From Pontibacter pamirensis (GTDB lineage: Bacteria > Bacteroidota > Bacteroidia > Cytophagales > Hymenobacteraceae), in contig NZ_SSNI01000051.1 in NCBI RefSeq assembly GCF_010015475.1, positions 1 to 37,499 of the forward strand: a stretch of 37,499 nucleotides of DNA, written 5' to 3'. The position numbers and the translations under genes are program-made. Shown here one piece after another: positions 25,016-32,596 of this stretch. How positions within the stretch are numbered: the first letter of the stretch is position 1; each line of letters starts with the position of its first letter. Under the pieces are notes generated by a model, which saw only the letters and a list, made by a program, of their open reading frames with translations, was not told where the DNA came from and did no database searches.

Positions 25016-25774
25016 ATGACGAAAGTCTTATCCATAGTAAACGCAAAGGGAGGAGTCGCAAAAACTACCAGCACGCTGGGAATCGGTTACGCCTTGAAGG
25101 AAATGGGCATGAAGGTGCTGTTGGTTGATTTGGATGCCCAGGCAAACTTAACTACCTCCGTTGGTATAGATCCCCGAGAAGAATTAAATATATCAGATGC
25201 GCTTTTAGATAACTGTAAAATCACTGCGGTCATTCGCGAGGCAAACGGTCTGGACATTGCCTATTCCGGTCACTCCCTAATATCAAGAGAGAATGCAGTA
25301 GCTCATTCTGTCGCTGGGGCAGCTAAGCTGCGCTCTATCCTGAAGAAGGTGAAGGATAGGTATGACTACGTGATCATCGACTGTCCTCCCTCGTTGGGCA
25401 TCTATACCGTAAATGCTTTACTCGCTTCAGATATAGTATACATACCGATGGCCGCTGAGCCTTTTGCCTGGAAAGGACTGGATAAAATGCTGGAGACCAT
25501 TAATATTATTGTGGAAGAGGAGCTTAATCCAAAGCTGAAACTGGGGGGGTTGTTTTTTACTAATCACTCTAAAAACGCGCAGACGATTCTGGGGAAAACA
25601 ATCGTGAAGGAAGCACAGGAGCAGCTAGGGGATAAGGTCATGAAAACAGCGATACGTACGAATGTGGCCTTGAATGAATGCCTAGTTATGAACCAGGATG
25701 TGTTTTCCTATGCACCTGATTCCAATGGGGCGAAGGATTACAGAGAACTAACGCAGGAGATTATTAATATTTAA
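25016..25774 (+). CDS. parA: Partition ATPase ParA
   Basis: The 252-aa protein has the deviant Walker A KGGVAKTTST (residues 12-21, signature lysine K12; Ala in place of the usual Gly before the Lys), LLVDLDAQANLTTS (about 37-50) and YDYVIIDCPPSLGI (about 116-129). There is no N-terminal DNA-binding extension, so it is type Ib-like, which usually pairs with a small ribbon-helix-helix centromere binder such as the next gene. The two genes are 60 bp apart. The 45-bp array and 18-bp repeats upstream complete a typical partition locus. Confidence 0.93.
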   Translation: MTKVLSIVNAKGGVAKTTSTLGIGYALKEMGMKVLLVDLDAQANLTTSVGIDPREELNISDALLDNCKITAVIREANGLDIAYSGHSLISRENAVAHSVAGAAKLRSILKKVKDRYDYVIIDCPPSLGIYTVNALLASDIVYIPMAAEPFAWKGLDKMLETINIIVEEELNPKLKLGGLFFTNHSKNAQTILGKTIVKEAQEQLGDKVMKTAIRTNVALNECLVMNQDVFSYAPDSNGAKDYRELTQEIINI

Positions 25775-25834
25775 TACTTTATTAAGGTTAAATAAAATAT
25801 TAACTTTATAAAAATCAACAGGAAACTTCTTCTT

Positions 25835-26122
25835 ATGGCTAATAAAGAAACAAAGCGATTTGATAATGTATTGGGAAAGTTACATGGTGCCAGGGCTGCG
25901 GATTCAACTGCTAGTCCAGTGAAGGATGAAGTACCCGTACCTATGCCTCCTAAGAGAAAGAAAGCATCTAACAGAAAACGCATTACCTTTTTTGTGGACG
26001 AAGTGTTGGAAGAGTACATAGATAAAGGTACCCTACATGAGATGTACAGAAGCAAGTCGGACTTTGTGGAGTATATATTAAAGGAATACTTTAAGGGAAA
26101 ACCGTACCTTCAAAATAAATGA
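25835..26122 (+). CDS. Small ribbon-helix-helix centromere-binding protein (ParB/ParG-like)
   Basis: The 95-aa basic protein has a flexible N-terminus with a Pro/Val linker (residues 27-40), a PKRKKASNRKR cluster, and a C-terminal strand-helix-helix (RITFFVDEVLEEYIDKGTL, then KSDFVEYILKEYF). This architecture (disordered tail that stimulates ParA plus RHH DNA-binding domain) is that of ParG-type partner proteins. It is the second gene of the par operon. The 45-bp array is its likely target, by inference. Confidence 0.8.
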   Translation: MANKETKRFDNVLGKLHGARAADSTASPVKDEVPVPMPPKRKKASNRKRITFFVDEVLEEYIDKGTLHEMYRSKSDFVEYILKEYFKGKPYLQNK

Positions 26123-26198
26123 CCTTGCCTGATTCCTAAACATGTAGCAAGTACACTATGGCCTGCGCAATATTCATGTGCTGGGAAAATCAGGCGCT

Positions 26199-26225
26199 CC
26201 TCAGGTCATGCTCCATAACCTGAGG
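26199..26225. terminator. 8-bp hairpin after the partition operon
   Basis: CCTCAGGT (26199-26206) and ACCTGAGG (26218-26225) pair perfectly around 11 nt. There is no T run, so it may be a protein site or mRNA end rather than an intrinsic terminator. Confidence 0.35.
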
Positions 26226-26278
26226 ATTAGACATCGCGATTTGTCCCTTTGATTCGTATGCTTTACAAAAGGTGATAG

Positions 26279-26536
26279 ATGAAAAGCACTATGACCGAGC
26301 GCCTGGAGCAGGTGCTTAAGAATGAGCGTATGACCATGGAAGAGTTGGTGGAGAAAACGGGTGTGCCTGAATGGTGGATTCGTGGTACTTTCCAGCATAG
26401 GGACAACGGCAGCATCAACACAATCCTGTTCAGGTTTGGCAATGCGTATGAAGTTAGAAAGGTAGGTATGTACCTAATGGGCCATTCTTACGACTACGAT
26501 GAGAACGGAGTGCTGCAGCCTGTAAAGGATCAGTAG
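26279..26536 (+). CDS. Small hypothetical protein, 85 aa, with an HTH-like N-terminus
   Basis: The sequence RLEQVLKNERMTMEELVEKTGVPEWWI (residues 8-34) suggests two helices with a turn like a short XRE fold, but the full domain is not present. The C-terminal part (YEVRKVGMYLMGHSYDYDENG) is unrecognised. An AAAAGGTGAT stretch precedes ATG 26279 and could act as a ribosome binding site. It lies alone between the par operon and the toxin-antitoxin remnant. Confidence 0.55.
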   Translation: MKSTMTERLEQVLKNERMTMEELVEKTGVPEWWIRGTFQHRDNGSINTILFRFGNAYEVRKVGMYLMGHSYDYDENGVLQPVKDQ

Positions 26537-26658
26537 CCTACTTTTGAACGTCATGAAAACAGGGAGGAGCTCATCATTTTATGTGTAGTAGGGACGGCAA
26601 GCTTTGCTTCACAACTATCTAATCTCCAGCCATAGGTATGTACCCCTATAGCCGTAGG

Positions 26659-26688
26659 TTGACCAGGAGTGCTAAAGTGATACCTTTG
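26659..26688 (+). promoter_or_regulatory. Bacteroidetes promoter of the YhcG/HigB-higA locus
   Basis: TTG at 26659-26661 and TACCTTTG at 26681-26688 are separated by 19 bp, a full match to the TTG/TAnnTTTG consensus. It lies just upstream of the chimeric frame and would also drive higA. Confidence 0.7.
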
Positions 26689-26716
26689 TAACTATTTACT
26701 TTACCAGGTACCTCCC

Positions 26717-27013
26717 ATATCGCAGGACCAATTCTCTGAAATCACTACGCTCATCCGGCAAGCCAGGAGCAATGCCTTGAAAGCTGTTAACACGGAACGG
26801 ATTAATCTGTATTGGCAGGTGGGAGAGTACATCAGCAGGAGGATTGCCGCCACCAGCTGGGGTGAGAAAACGGTTGATGAGCTTGCCGCCTACTTAATTA
26901 AGGGCAACAATTACAGAAAAGTGGCGCGGGTGTCCTTCCAGTACAAGAGCATGATGATCAAGTTTGTTGGCACGCACGCTGAGTATGATAAGGTAGACGC
27001 AGCGACTGTTTAA
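26717..27013 (+). pseudogene. Chimeric remnant: YhcG/DUF1016 N-terminus fused to the HigB toxin C-terminus
   Basis: The first 60 or so residues (FSEITTLIRQARSNALKAVN, then LYWQVGEYISRRIA, then GEKTVDELAAYL) are the N-terminal domain of the YhcG/DUF1016 PD-(D/E)XK-type family. At about 26899 the frame passes without a break into KGNNYRKVARVSFQYKSMMIKFVGTHAEYDKVDAATV, the C-terminal half of a HigB-type mRNA interferase. No in-frame ATG precedes the homology; ATA at 26717 sits where one is expected, and TTG at 26777 is the only alternative. Both parental enzymes are incomplete, so toxin activity is doubtful, although the promoter and antitoxin remain. Confidence 0.75.
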
Positions 27014-27034
27014 ATTTAACCTAAGACCAAGACC

Positions 27035-27511
27035 ATGCAGATAAGAATCATAGAGCGCGAAGAGCAGTACCAAGGGTATCTTGCTCGCGTAGAGGAACTG
27101 TTTGATGCGCCGGAGGATAGCGCCGAAGCAGAGGAACTCAAACTGCTGACCCTGCTCATTAACACATATGAGCAGGAAAACTACCCCATCAGTACACCTA
27201 ACCCGATAGAGTTTATAAAGATTAGGATGGAGGACCTGGGGCTGATGGATAAGGACCTTGTCCCTTACATCGGCGATAAGGCGATTGTCTCGAAGGTATT
27301 GAACCGCAAGCGCAAACTCTCAATAGACATGATCCGGGGCCTTCACAAAGGCTTGGGCTTCCCTTTGGAAGTGTTGGTGCAGGACTATGAGGTAACAGGC
27401 GAAGGGAGCGTGTATGGCCACCGTAGCCGCTCGCATGTAAGAAGCAGCAAGAGCGTGAGAGGAGGCAAGCCACACCGCGGGGCTCAGCGGGTTTCTAATG
27501 TTACCAAGTAA
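27035..27511 (+). CDS. higA: HigA-type antitoxin with a basic C-terminal tail
   Basis: The 158-aa protein has the long HigA layout: helical N-terminus (EAEELKLLTLLINTYEQENYPI), then an HTH (FIKIRMEDLGLMDKDLVPYIG, then KAIVSKVLNRKRKLSIDMIRGLHKGLGFPLEVLVQDY). The last 30 residues, rich in Arg, Ser, His and Gly, go beyond the usual end of the family and may be a late extension or extra DNA contact. It is 21 bp downstream of the HigB-containing chimera and is closed by a terminator at 27551. Confidence 0.85.
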   Translation: MQIRIIEREEQYQGYLARVEELFDAPEDSAEAEELKLLTLLINTYEQENYPISTPNPIEFIKIRMEDLGLMDKDLVPYIGDKAIVSKVLNRKRKLSIDMIRGLHKGLGFPLEVLVQDYEVTGEGSVYGHRSRSHVRSSKSVRGGKPHRGAQRVSNVTK

Positions 27512-27550
27512 CTATGATAATCAGAGTAAACATAATAATACCATTATATT

Positions 27551-27582
27551 AGAACCACTCCAATCGAGTGGTTCTTCTTCTT
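27551..27582 (+). terminator. Rho-independent terminator after higA
   Basis: AGAACCACTC (27551-27560) and GAGTGGTTCT (27566-27575) pair perfectly around CAATC, followed by TCTTCTT. Confidence 0.88.
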
Positions 27583-27697
27583 GCTATACCTGCAGATGTC
27601 ACCCTACACTCAGACTTATGGCGCTAAGCGGTTTCTTTAGGATCAACACGCCTTCCGGTATAAAAATAACTTCTTAGGAGAGTGGTTGCCCTTCAAT

Positions 27698-28110
27698 ATG
27701 AAGTACATGCCTTTGGGCTGGAATACGACCAAAAATTCCCAGAGCATCATGAAAGATGATGCCTATGCTAAAATGCCGGTGTACACGAAATACATGGGAT
27801 TAACCGAAGCAAAGCTATCAAAGCTTGCTCACAGCCCTGATGGAATAGCGCGTGATGGGGGAGGGGAGGGAAGAGAAATACAATCTTCTTGTATAACGAT
27901 GCTACGAACCCTCAGTCCTGCCCCCAACACGGGGACAGGTACTTTGAGAAGGTAAAATTTTTGGCTAAGCTTGGGGTAAAACATTACTCCCAGTTCTGCA
28001 TGAGGCCATTTACTGGACTCACACTCCGGCAGAAGTTCTACAGAAAAAACATCCCCAGGTTAATCATCTATGGAAGCTTTGCACTTGTCCTGGTTGGAGC
28101 ATGTTTCAGG
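27698..28110 (+). pseudogene. Possible frameshifted small gene, unrecognised
   Basis: A frame from ATG 27698 reads KYMPLGWNTTKNSQSIM and continues to about 27880. The sequence then looks protein-like in another frame (YNDATNPQSCPQHGDRYFEK, then a hydrophobic stretch LIIYGSFALVLVGACFRW). A shift near 27885 would join them. No family is recognised. This may be a broken single gene or chance open frames. Confidence 0.25.
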
Positions 28111-28164
28111 TGGTAAAGAAGCAGGAGCAGGCGAACGCTTCACTAAAAACATGTTGAAGATACG

Positions 28165-28281
28165 ATGATAGACTTCTACCTGGTGTCGAGGGAGCAGACA
28201 GACACCGTAGGCATGGCCGTTTACATGAAACAACACCTTTCCCCGGCTGAATACCAGCTATGGTTGCAAATGGGTGGATAA
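28165..28281 (+). pseudogene. Remnant of a small protein family (38 codons), with in-frame continuation after the stop
   Basis: IDFYLVSREQ, then VYMKQHLSPAEYQLWLQMGG aligns with the end of the 90-aa protein at 33680-33952 (VDFRRFVAEQ, then EYMRQHLSGSEYEAWQQQG). The TAA at 28279 is followed in frame by 14 codons and EEYQEYKA, which matches the tail of the ORF at 3-164. The start overlaps a short upstream frame (28070-28168) by ATGA. Probably a decayed paralogue. Confidence 0.45.
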
Positions 28282-28319
28282 AACCACAGGGCTGGAGGAG
28301 TAGGTGTCCCTCCTGATGG

Positions 28320-28611
28320 GGAGGAGTACCAGGAATACAAGGCATTAGCTTTCTTTCTTTCTTTCCCCTTTTGTAGTGATAGTAGCTTACTCAGTAATAC
28401 CGAATTATTGTGTTTACAATATTTACTGTGGTTATTCAATAACATGCGGGTGGTGCCTGCTTTGCGCGGGGAGGAAAGTCACTTTTCCGCTAGCTGAGGA
28501 GTGGAGCGCAGCGAAATGAGGAGGCTGGCGGAAGGGTGGCCAGCAACGGGAAGCTCTCTGACGGATTAGCATAATCTGGCGGAGTGCTGGACGGAGGGAG
28601 CAAAGCTTGCT
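28320..28611 (+). repeat. Copy 2 of the diverged dispersed repeat
   Basis: It shares with 140-451, in the same order, the EEYxEYKA-coding segment, a TTCCCCTTTTGTA tract, a GTTTAC-containing segment, CGGGTG...GCCTG, and a final 36-bp block at 31 of 36 identity ending in AGCAAAGCTTGCT (28599-28611). The strong hairpin of copy 1 is not preserved here. Confidence 0.5.
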
Positions 28612-28891
28612 GCTGGTTACTGTGCAGGTGCGGACTAATCAGCAGCTGCAACTGATTCTACTTTTGCGATGCCTGTTATTGCCCCCCTTGCCTTCTCATC
28701 AGGAAGTGGCTCTTAAATCATCTGCCTTCCATTCCTGAAGACTACTTGCTGGTTAAAAAAGGGAAGAAAGAGCGGCAGGAGGAGTGGAGGTGCTGTACCT
28801 GGTGATGAAAGCAAATCCTCTATAGAAGAGCCGGTCCGACAGACAAAGTTTCCCAGAACCGTATGATAGAAGGAGCCAATAGCGGAAGAGG
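28612..28891. other. Intergenic DNA, nothing recognised
   Basis: About 280 bp with no supported gene, repeat or hairpin. Confidence 0.4.
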
Positions 28892-29140
28892 ATGAATTAT
28901 TATCAATTTAACTGCTACTCCCGCGACAAAAGGGCAGACCTTGTTTGGCAACAGGGAAGGTTTCTGGCTATCCGCACCGAGATGGGCTGCAGTGTGGTGC
29001 TCTACCACCTGTCCGGTTTCTTTGTGGAGGTGTGGTACTCGCCGGAAGATAACCAGATTGCCCTGGTGCAGGGGTTTGAGCGAAGGGAGCTCCTGGAACC
29101 GTACCTGGAGCTAATTGACCTGGAGGGGCTTTTAGAATAA
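28892..29140 (+). CDS. Small hypothetical protein, 82 aa
   Basis: The product (MNYYQFNCYSRDKRADLVWQ, then LAIRTEMGCSVVLYHLSGFFVEVWY, ending YLELIDLEGLLE) is compact, with alternating beta-like strands and a C-terminal acidic helix. It resembles small conserved proteins of Hymenobacteraceae, but function is unknown. AAGAGG lies just before ATG 28892 as a possible ribosome binding site. No membrane segment. Confidence 0.65.
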   Translation: MNYYQFNCYSRDKRADLVWQQGRFLAIRTEMGCSVVLYHLSGFFVEVWYSPEDNQIALVQGFERRELLEPYLELIDLEGLLE

Positions 29141-29334
29141 GCTTATCCTCCGGCAAGGGTGAATTCCCTTGTGTGATGGCTGCTGATATGCCTGCACTGT
29201 TGTTGTGAAGTGAAGCCAGCCCTTACGCATCCGCATACTTTAAAATAACGCATACTCAAGCATGATTCCGTTTTTGGACATGCAGCTCCCGCAGCAAATG
29301 CCATCACTTGTAGTAACGGCAGGGGAATTCTGTT

Positions 29335-29342
29335 TAACTTTG
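29335..29342 (+). promoter_or_regulatory. TAACTTTG element abutting the nuclease start
   Basis: The element matches TAnnTTTG and ends one base before ATG 29344. A TTG at 29308 is somewhat farther upstream than usual (24-bp gap). If used, transcription would begin at or within the first codons, giving a leaderless mRNA. Confidence 0.4.
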
Positions 29343-29343
29343 A

Positions 29344-30198
29344 ATGATGCTGAAACACACCTACAGATACTTCCTGCTGTTCTTTCTTGTCCTCTCGGGC
29401 TGCCAGGATTCGGAGGTAGCGCCGCAGCAGGCGCTCACCCCGGAAGAGGAGCAAAGCTTGCTGGGCAACCCCAGCGGAGCCACAGCAGACGAAAGCAACT
29501 TTAACAACTACCTGATGACAAAGCCCCAGTTCGCGCTCTCCTACAGCCGGGACCGGGGCACCCCCAACTGGGTGAGCTGGCACGTGAGCCGGGACTGGCT
29601 CGGCAGTGCCCCGCGGCAGAATAATTTCAGGGCAGACCCCGAGCTACCCCAGGGGTGGTACCGCGTCACCGCTTCCAGCTACACCGGCAGCGGCTTTGAC
29701 AGGGGGCACAATACTCCCTCTGCCGACCGTACCAAATCCGAGGAGGACAACTCCGCTACTTTCCTGATGACAAACATCATCCCGCAGGCTCCCAACAACA
29801 ATCAGGAGACGTGGGCGAATATGGAGGACTATACCCGGGACTTGGTGGAGGACGGCATGGAGGTGTATGTGGTGATGGGCTCCTACGGCGTGGGCGGGAC
29901 CGGTGACAGCGGCACCGCCAGGGCCATCGACAACGGGAAGGTGACCGTGCCTGGCCGCATCTGGAAGGTGCTGGTGGTGCTGCCGGAGGGGCAAGACGAC
30001 CTGCAGCGGATAAACACCGGTACGCGCGTGATAGCCGTGGACACGCCCAACAGCAACACCGTCCGCTCCGACTGGGGCACCTACCGCACGAGTGTGGATG
30101 CCATCGAGCAGGCCACCGGCTATGACCTGTTATCCGCCCTGCCGGTTCAGGTGCAGCAGGCGCTGGAGAGCCAGGTGGACACAGGGCCTACCCGGTAG
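29344..30198 (+). CDS. Exported DNA/RNA non-specific endonuclease (NUC family), lipoprotein
   Basis: A lipoprotein signal (residues 1-20, LVLSGC with Cys20) precedes a beta-beta-alpha-metal nuclease domain. The catalytic motif is FDRGHNTPSADRT (about 119-131, general base His123), and the metal ligand Asn is in QAPNNNQETWANMEDYTR. The domain start NYLMTKPQFALSYSRDRGTPNWVSW is typical of the Serratia-nuclease family. It would degrade extracellular nucleic acids for nutrition or defence. ATG 29347 is an alternative start. Confidence 0.93.
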   Translation: MMLKHTYRYFLLFFLVLSGCQDSEVAPQQALTPEEEQSLLGNPSGATADESNFNNYLMTKPQFALSYSRDRGTPNWVSWHVSRDWLGSAPRQNNFRADPELPQGWYRVTASSYTGSGFDRGHNTPSADRTKSEEDNSATFLMTNIIPQAPNNNQETWANMEDYTRDLVEDGMEVYVVMGSYGVGGTGDSGTARAIDNGKVTVPGRIWKVLVVLPEGQDDLQRINTGTRVIAVDTPNSNTVRSDWGTYRTSVDAIEQATGYDLLSALPVQVQQALESQVDTGPTR

Positions 30199-30232
30199 AG
30201 GTAAAGCTATCATCGGCAAAAGGAACAAGCGA

Positions 30233-30724
30233 ATGAGGAAAAGAAACAAAGAAACCAGCAGGAAGATGGCTGGCAGCCTGGAATTGGGAAATGAGGGGCA
30301 GTTCTCTTTTATTGTGGGCTACACCTCCGGTGGAGCTGCATATGGAATAACACATGAAGAAATGGATGCATTAAACCAGTATAATCACGACCCTTTGTTT
30401 TCTTCTGTTGACAGGCAGATGAAGAAGTTCCTTGAAAAAAGAAGACCTGCGGAGGAGATTAGAAGCCAGCTTGACATAGGGTACACCTTCCAGAATAACA
30501 CCGTGGAGATTTTTGAAATAAGGCCTCAGTGGGATGACAAGAAGGTCATCCGGCATCACCCGATAGCGAAAGCCAGGTACATCAGGTCTAAAGGCATCTG
30601 GAAGATTTACTGGATGCGAGCTAATCTTAAATGGGCATCCTATGAGCCTTATCCAGAGGTAAAGGAAATAGAGAAGTTTGTTAAGTTAGTAGACCAGGAT
30701 GCTCATGGGTGCTTCTTCGGGTAA
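30233..30724 (+). CDS. DUF3024-type protein, 163 aa
   Basis: The C-terminal two thirds match the DUF3024 pattern: TVEIFEIRPQWDD, HPIAKARYIRSKGIWKIYWMRANLKWASYEP, ending KLVDQDAHGCFFG. The N-terminal region (GQFSFIVGYTSGGAAYGITHEEMDALNQ) is extra. Function of the family is unknown. ATG 30233 is 34 bp after the nuclease stop; ATG 30266 is an alternative and would remove a very basic 11-residue leader. Confidence 0.75.
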   Translation: MRKRNKETSRKMAGSLELGNEGQFSFIVGYTSGGAAYGITHEEMDALNQYNHDPLFSSVDRQMKKFLEKRRPAEEIRSQLDIGYTFQNNTVEIFEIRPQWDDKKVIRHHPIAKARYIRSKGIWKIYWMRANLKWASYEPYPEVKEIEKFVKLVDQDAHGCFFG

Positions 30725-30785
30725 CCTATGATAAGCTGTGGCCTCTGCTCTTCAAGCCTGCCTGATAAAGGCCGTGGACGGTGTG

Positions 30786-31076
30786 TCAGGCCGCCGGTTC
30801 AAGCAGATGCTCGATGGTAGATACGTCTACTTTATCCTTGGCCTGCCACAGGTCATATTGTTTCTGATGGTTGATCCACACGTCAGGAGTGGTACCAAAC
30901 GCAGCAGACAGCTTCCATGCCATCTCGGCGCTAATACCAGCGTGACCGTTCAGGATTTGGGAAAGCACTTTACGGCTCATGTGCAGCTTCTCTGCAATCT
31001 GTGTTACTGACAGCCCCGTTGCGTCAGTATATTCTCTTAAGATTTCGCCCGGATGTGGCGGATTGAACATTAACAT
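30786..31076 (-). CDS. HigA-family antidote, XRE type, 96 aa, without an adjacent toxin
   Basis: It opens with FNPPHPGEILREYTDATGLSVTQIAEKLHMSRKVLSQILNGHAGIS, the hallmark of the HigA/VapI antidote family, and continues MAWKLSAAFGTTPDVWIN. The usual HigB toxin gene would lie immediately upstream (above 31077 on this strand), but no RelE/HigB-like frame is present there. It is therefore an orphan regulator or antitoxin. Confidence 0.88.
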   Translation of the reverse strand: MLMFNPPHPGEILREYTDATGLSVTQIAEKLHMSRKVLSQILNGHAGISAEMAWKLSAAFGTTPDVWINHQKQYDLWQAKDKVDVSTIEHLLEPAA

Positions 31077-31097
31077 AGCTGAAAAATTATGTAGCTA

Positions 31098-31301
31098 ATG
31101 AAAGAAAAATATAAGTTGATCCAACTTTGGGGAGCGGTTTACCAGTTATGTACAATAACGTATTTGAATGAGCAGAAGCTCGAAGTAAATGTTGTTTTAC
31201 ATAGAAGCTGTTATCAGAGAAACAGTCCCCAGAGGCTGGAAATCGGATTAGAAAAAGAGGTGTCTCTTCATTTTCCCATTACTGCATTCCAGCATAGTTG
31301 A
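31098..31301 (+). CDS. Uncertain 67-aa open frame divergent from the orphan higA
   Basis: The frame fills the gap between the orphan antidote and threonine synthase. It reads MKEKYKLIQLWGAVYQLCTI at the start and has no recognisable domain. Codon and residue use are not clearly protein-like. It may be chance. Confidence 0.2.
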   Translation: MKEKYKLIQLWGAVYQLCTITYLNEQKLEVNVVLHRSCYQRNSPQRLEIGLEKEVSLHFPITAFQHS

Positions 31302-31313
31302 TAGCTACTCATT

Positions 31314-32522
31314 TTAGACCTTGTATTTGCCTTCGACGTTCTGCATGTACTTCTGCCCTGAGCCAGTGTTGAGCAGCAGCACCTGCTCTTCCGGAAGAAT
31401 GGAGCCAGTGGCCAGCAACTTACGTGCGGCCATCCATAGGGCCGCTCCCTCCGGGGCAACAAACAGCCCCTCTGACCTGCCCAGCTCCTGCATGCCGAGC
31501 ACCATTTCCTCCTCCGTCACACTAATGGCTGTTCCTCCTGACTCGGATAGCGTCTTTAGCATGAGCTGCTCACCCAATGGCCTGGGTACGGCAAGTCCGT
31601 TTGCGATGGTGGGCCTGCCCACGTAGTGCTGTGCGTTTTGCTGCCTTCCGAAAAAAGTCTCGACCAGGGGCATACAGTTTTCCGCCTGCACCGCAATCAT
31701 CCTCGGGAGCCTGATGTCCGGCGGGAGCCAGCCAAGGACCTTCAGTTCATGGAACGCCTTCCAGATACCGATAAGGCCCGTGCCGCCGCCTGCAGGGTAA
31801 AGGATAACATCGGGCAGCTGCCAGTCGAGCTGCTCAGCTATTTCATAGCCCATGGTTTTCTTGCCCTCCAGCCTGTAAGGCTCCTTCAGGGTGGACACGT
31901 CCAGCAAAGAACTGTCGGCGTTAAGCTCTCCCGCTTTGGCGGCACAGTCGTTTATCAGGCCGTCCACCAGGTGTACCTCGGCACCGTACCAAAAGCATTC
32001 CTCCCTGAAGGCCTTGGGCGTGTGCCGTGGCATCACGACCACTGCCTTTATTCCTGCCCGCGCGCAGTAGGCCGCCAGTGCCACGCCGGCGTTACCGGCA
32101 GTGGGGATGATGCAACCCTCTACCCCAAACTCCTTCGCCTTAGAAACAGCCATGCTCAGGCCGCGCGCCTTGAAGGAGCCTGTGGGGTTCTGACCTTCGT
32201 CCTTTAGGAGCAGCTCCTTAAAGCCGTACTTGTCGGCTAATGTATGAAGTGAGAGGATAGGGGTGAACCCCTCGCCAAGGCTCACAATGTTTTTTTCATG
32301 AAGCACAGGCAGCAGTTCCCGGTAGCGCCACATCGTGCCTGGGCGACGGTGCAGCATTTCTTTGCTGAGCGGCTCTTCGAGGTCATAGCCCGCCAGCAGC
32401 GGCAACTGGCAGCATGGAGACAGCCTGTGAAACTCAAAGGCAGTGTAGGGCTTACCGCAGCAGGAGCACTCTAAAGAGCTGATCAGGCTTTTAGCTGTAA
32501 TACTAGTATGTGTGGTGTTCAT
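31314..32522 (-). CDS. thrC: Threonine synthase
   Basis: The 402-aa PLP enzyme converts O-phosphohomoserine to threonine. The PLP lysine is K118 in NPTGSFKARG; the substrate/PLP loop is PTAGNAGVAL; and the phosphate-binding Gly-rich motif is PAGGGTGLIG. An N-terminal Cys cluster (CSCCG at 19-23, CC at 37-38) suggests a zinc-ribbon-like cap seen in some ThrC forms. Related PLP fold-II enzymes cannot be wholly excluded. The gene is followed, in the upstream direction, by a co-oriented LysR regulator. The gene is of chromosomal character and unlike plasmid backbone. Confidence 0.85.
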   Translation of the reverse strand: MNTTHTSITAKSLISSLECSCCGKPYTAFEFHRLSPCCQLPLLAGYDLEEPLSKEMLHRRPGTMWRYRELLPVLHEKNIVSLGEGFTPILSLHTLADKYGFKELLLKDEGQNPTGSFKARGLSMAVSKAKEFGVEGCIIPTAGNAGVALAAYCARAGIKAVVVMPRHTPKAFREECFWYGAEVHLVDGLINDCAAKAGELNADSSLLDVSTLKEPYRLEGKKTMGYEIAEQLDWQLPDVILYPAGGGTGLIGIWKAFHELKVLGWLPPDIRLPRMIAVQAENCMPLVETFFGRQQNAQHYVGRPTIANGLAVPRPLGEQLMLKTLSESGGTAISVTEEEMVLGMQELGRSEGLFVAPEGAALWMAARKLLATGSILPEEQVLLLNTGSGQKYMQNVEGKYKV

Positions 32523-32596
32523 GTTTAGCAGATACGCTTTTGCCTTGGCAAGTAGGGCATTTGCTATGATGCAACAGCAGGGTAAAAAGGAATAGA

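Noticed and set aside
29451..29465. Further copy of the AGCAAAGCTTGCT palindrome
   Set aside because: It lies inside the nuclease coding sequence (EEQSLLG) without the surrounding repeat, so it is probably coincidence.
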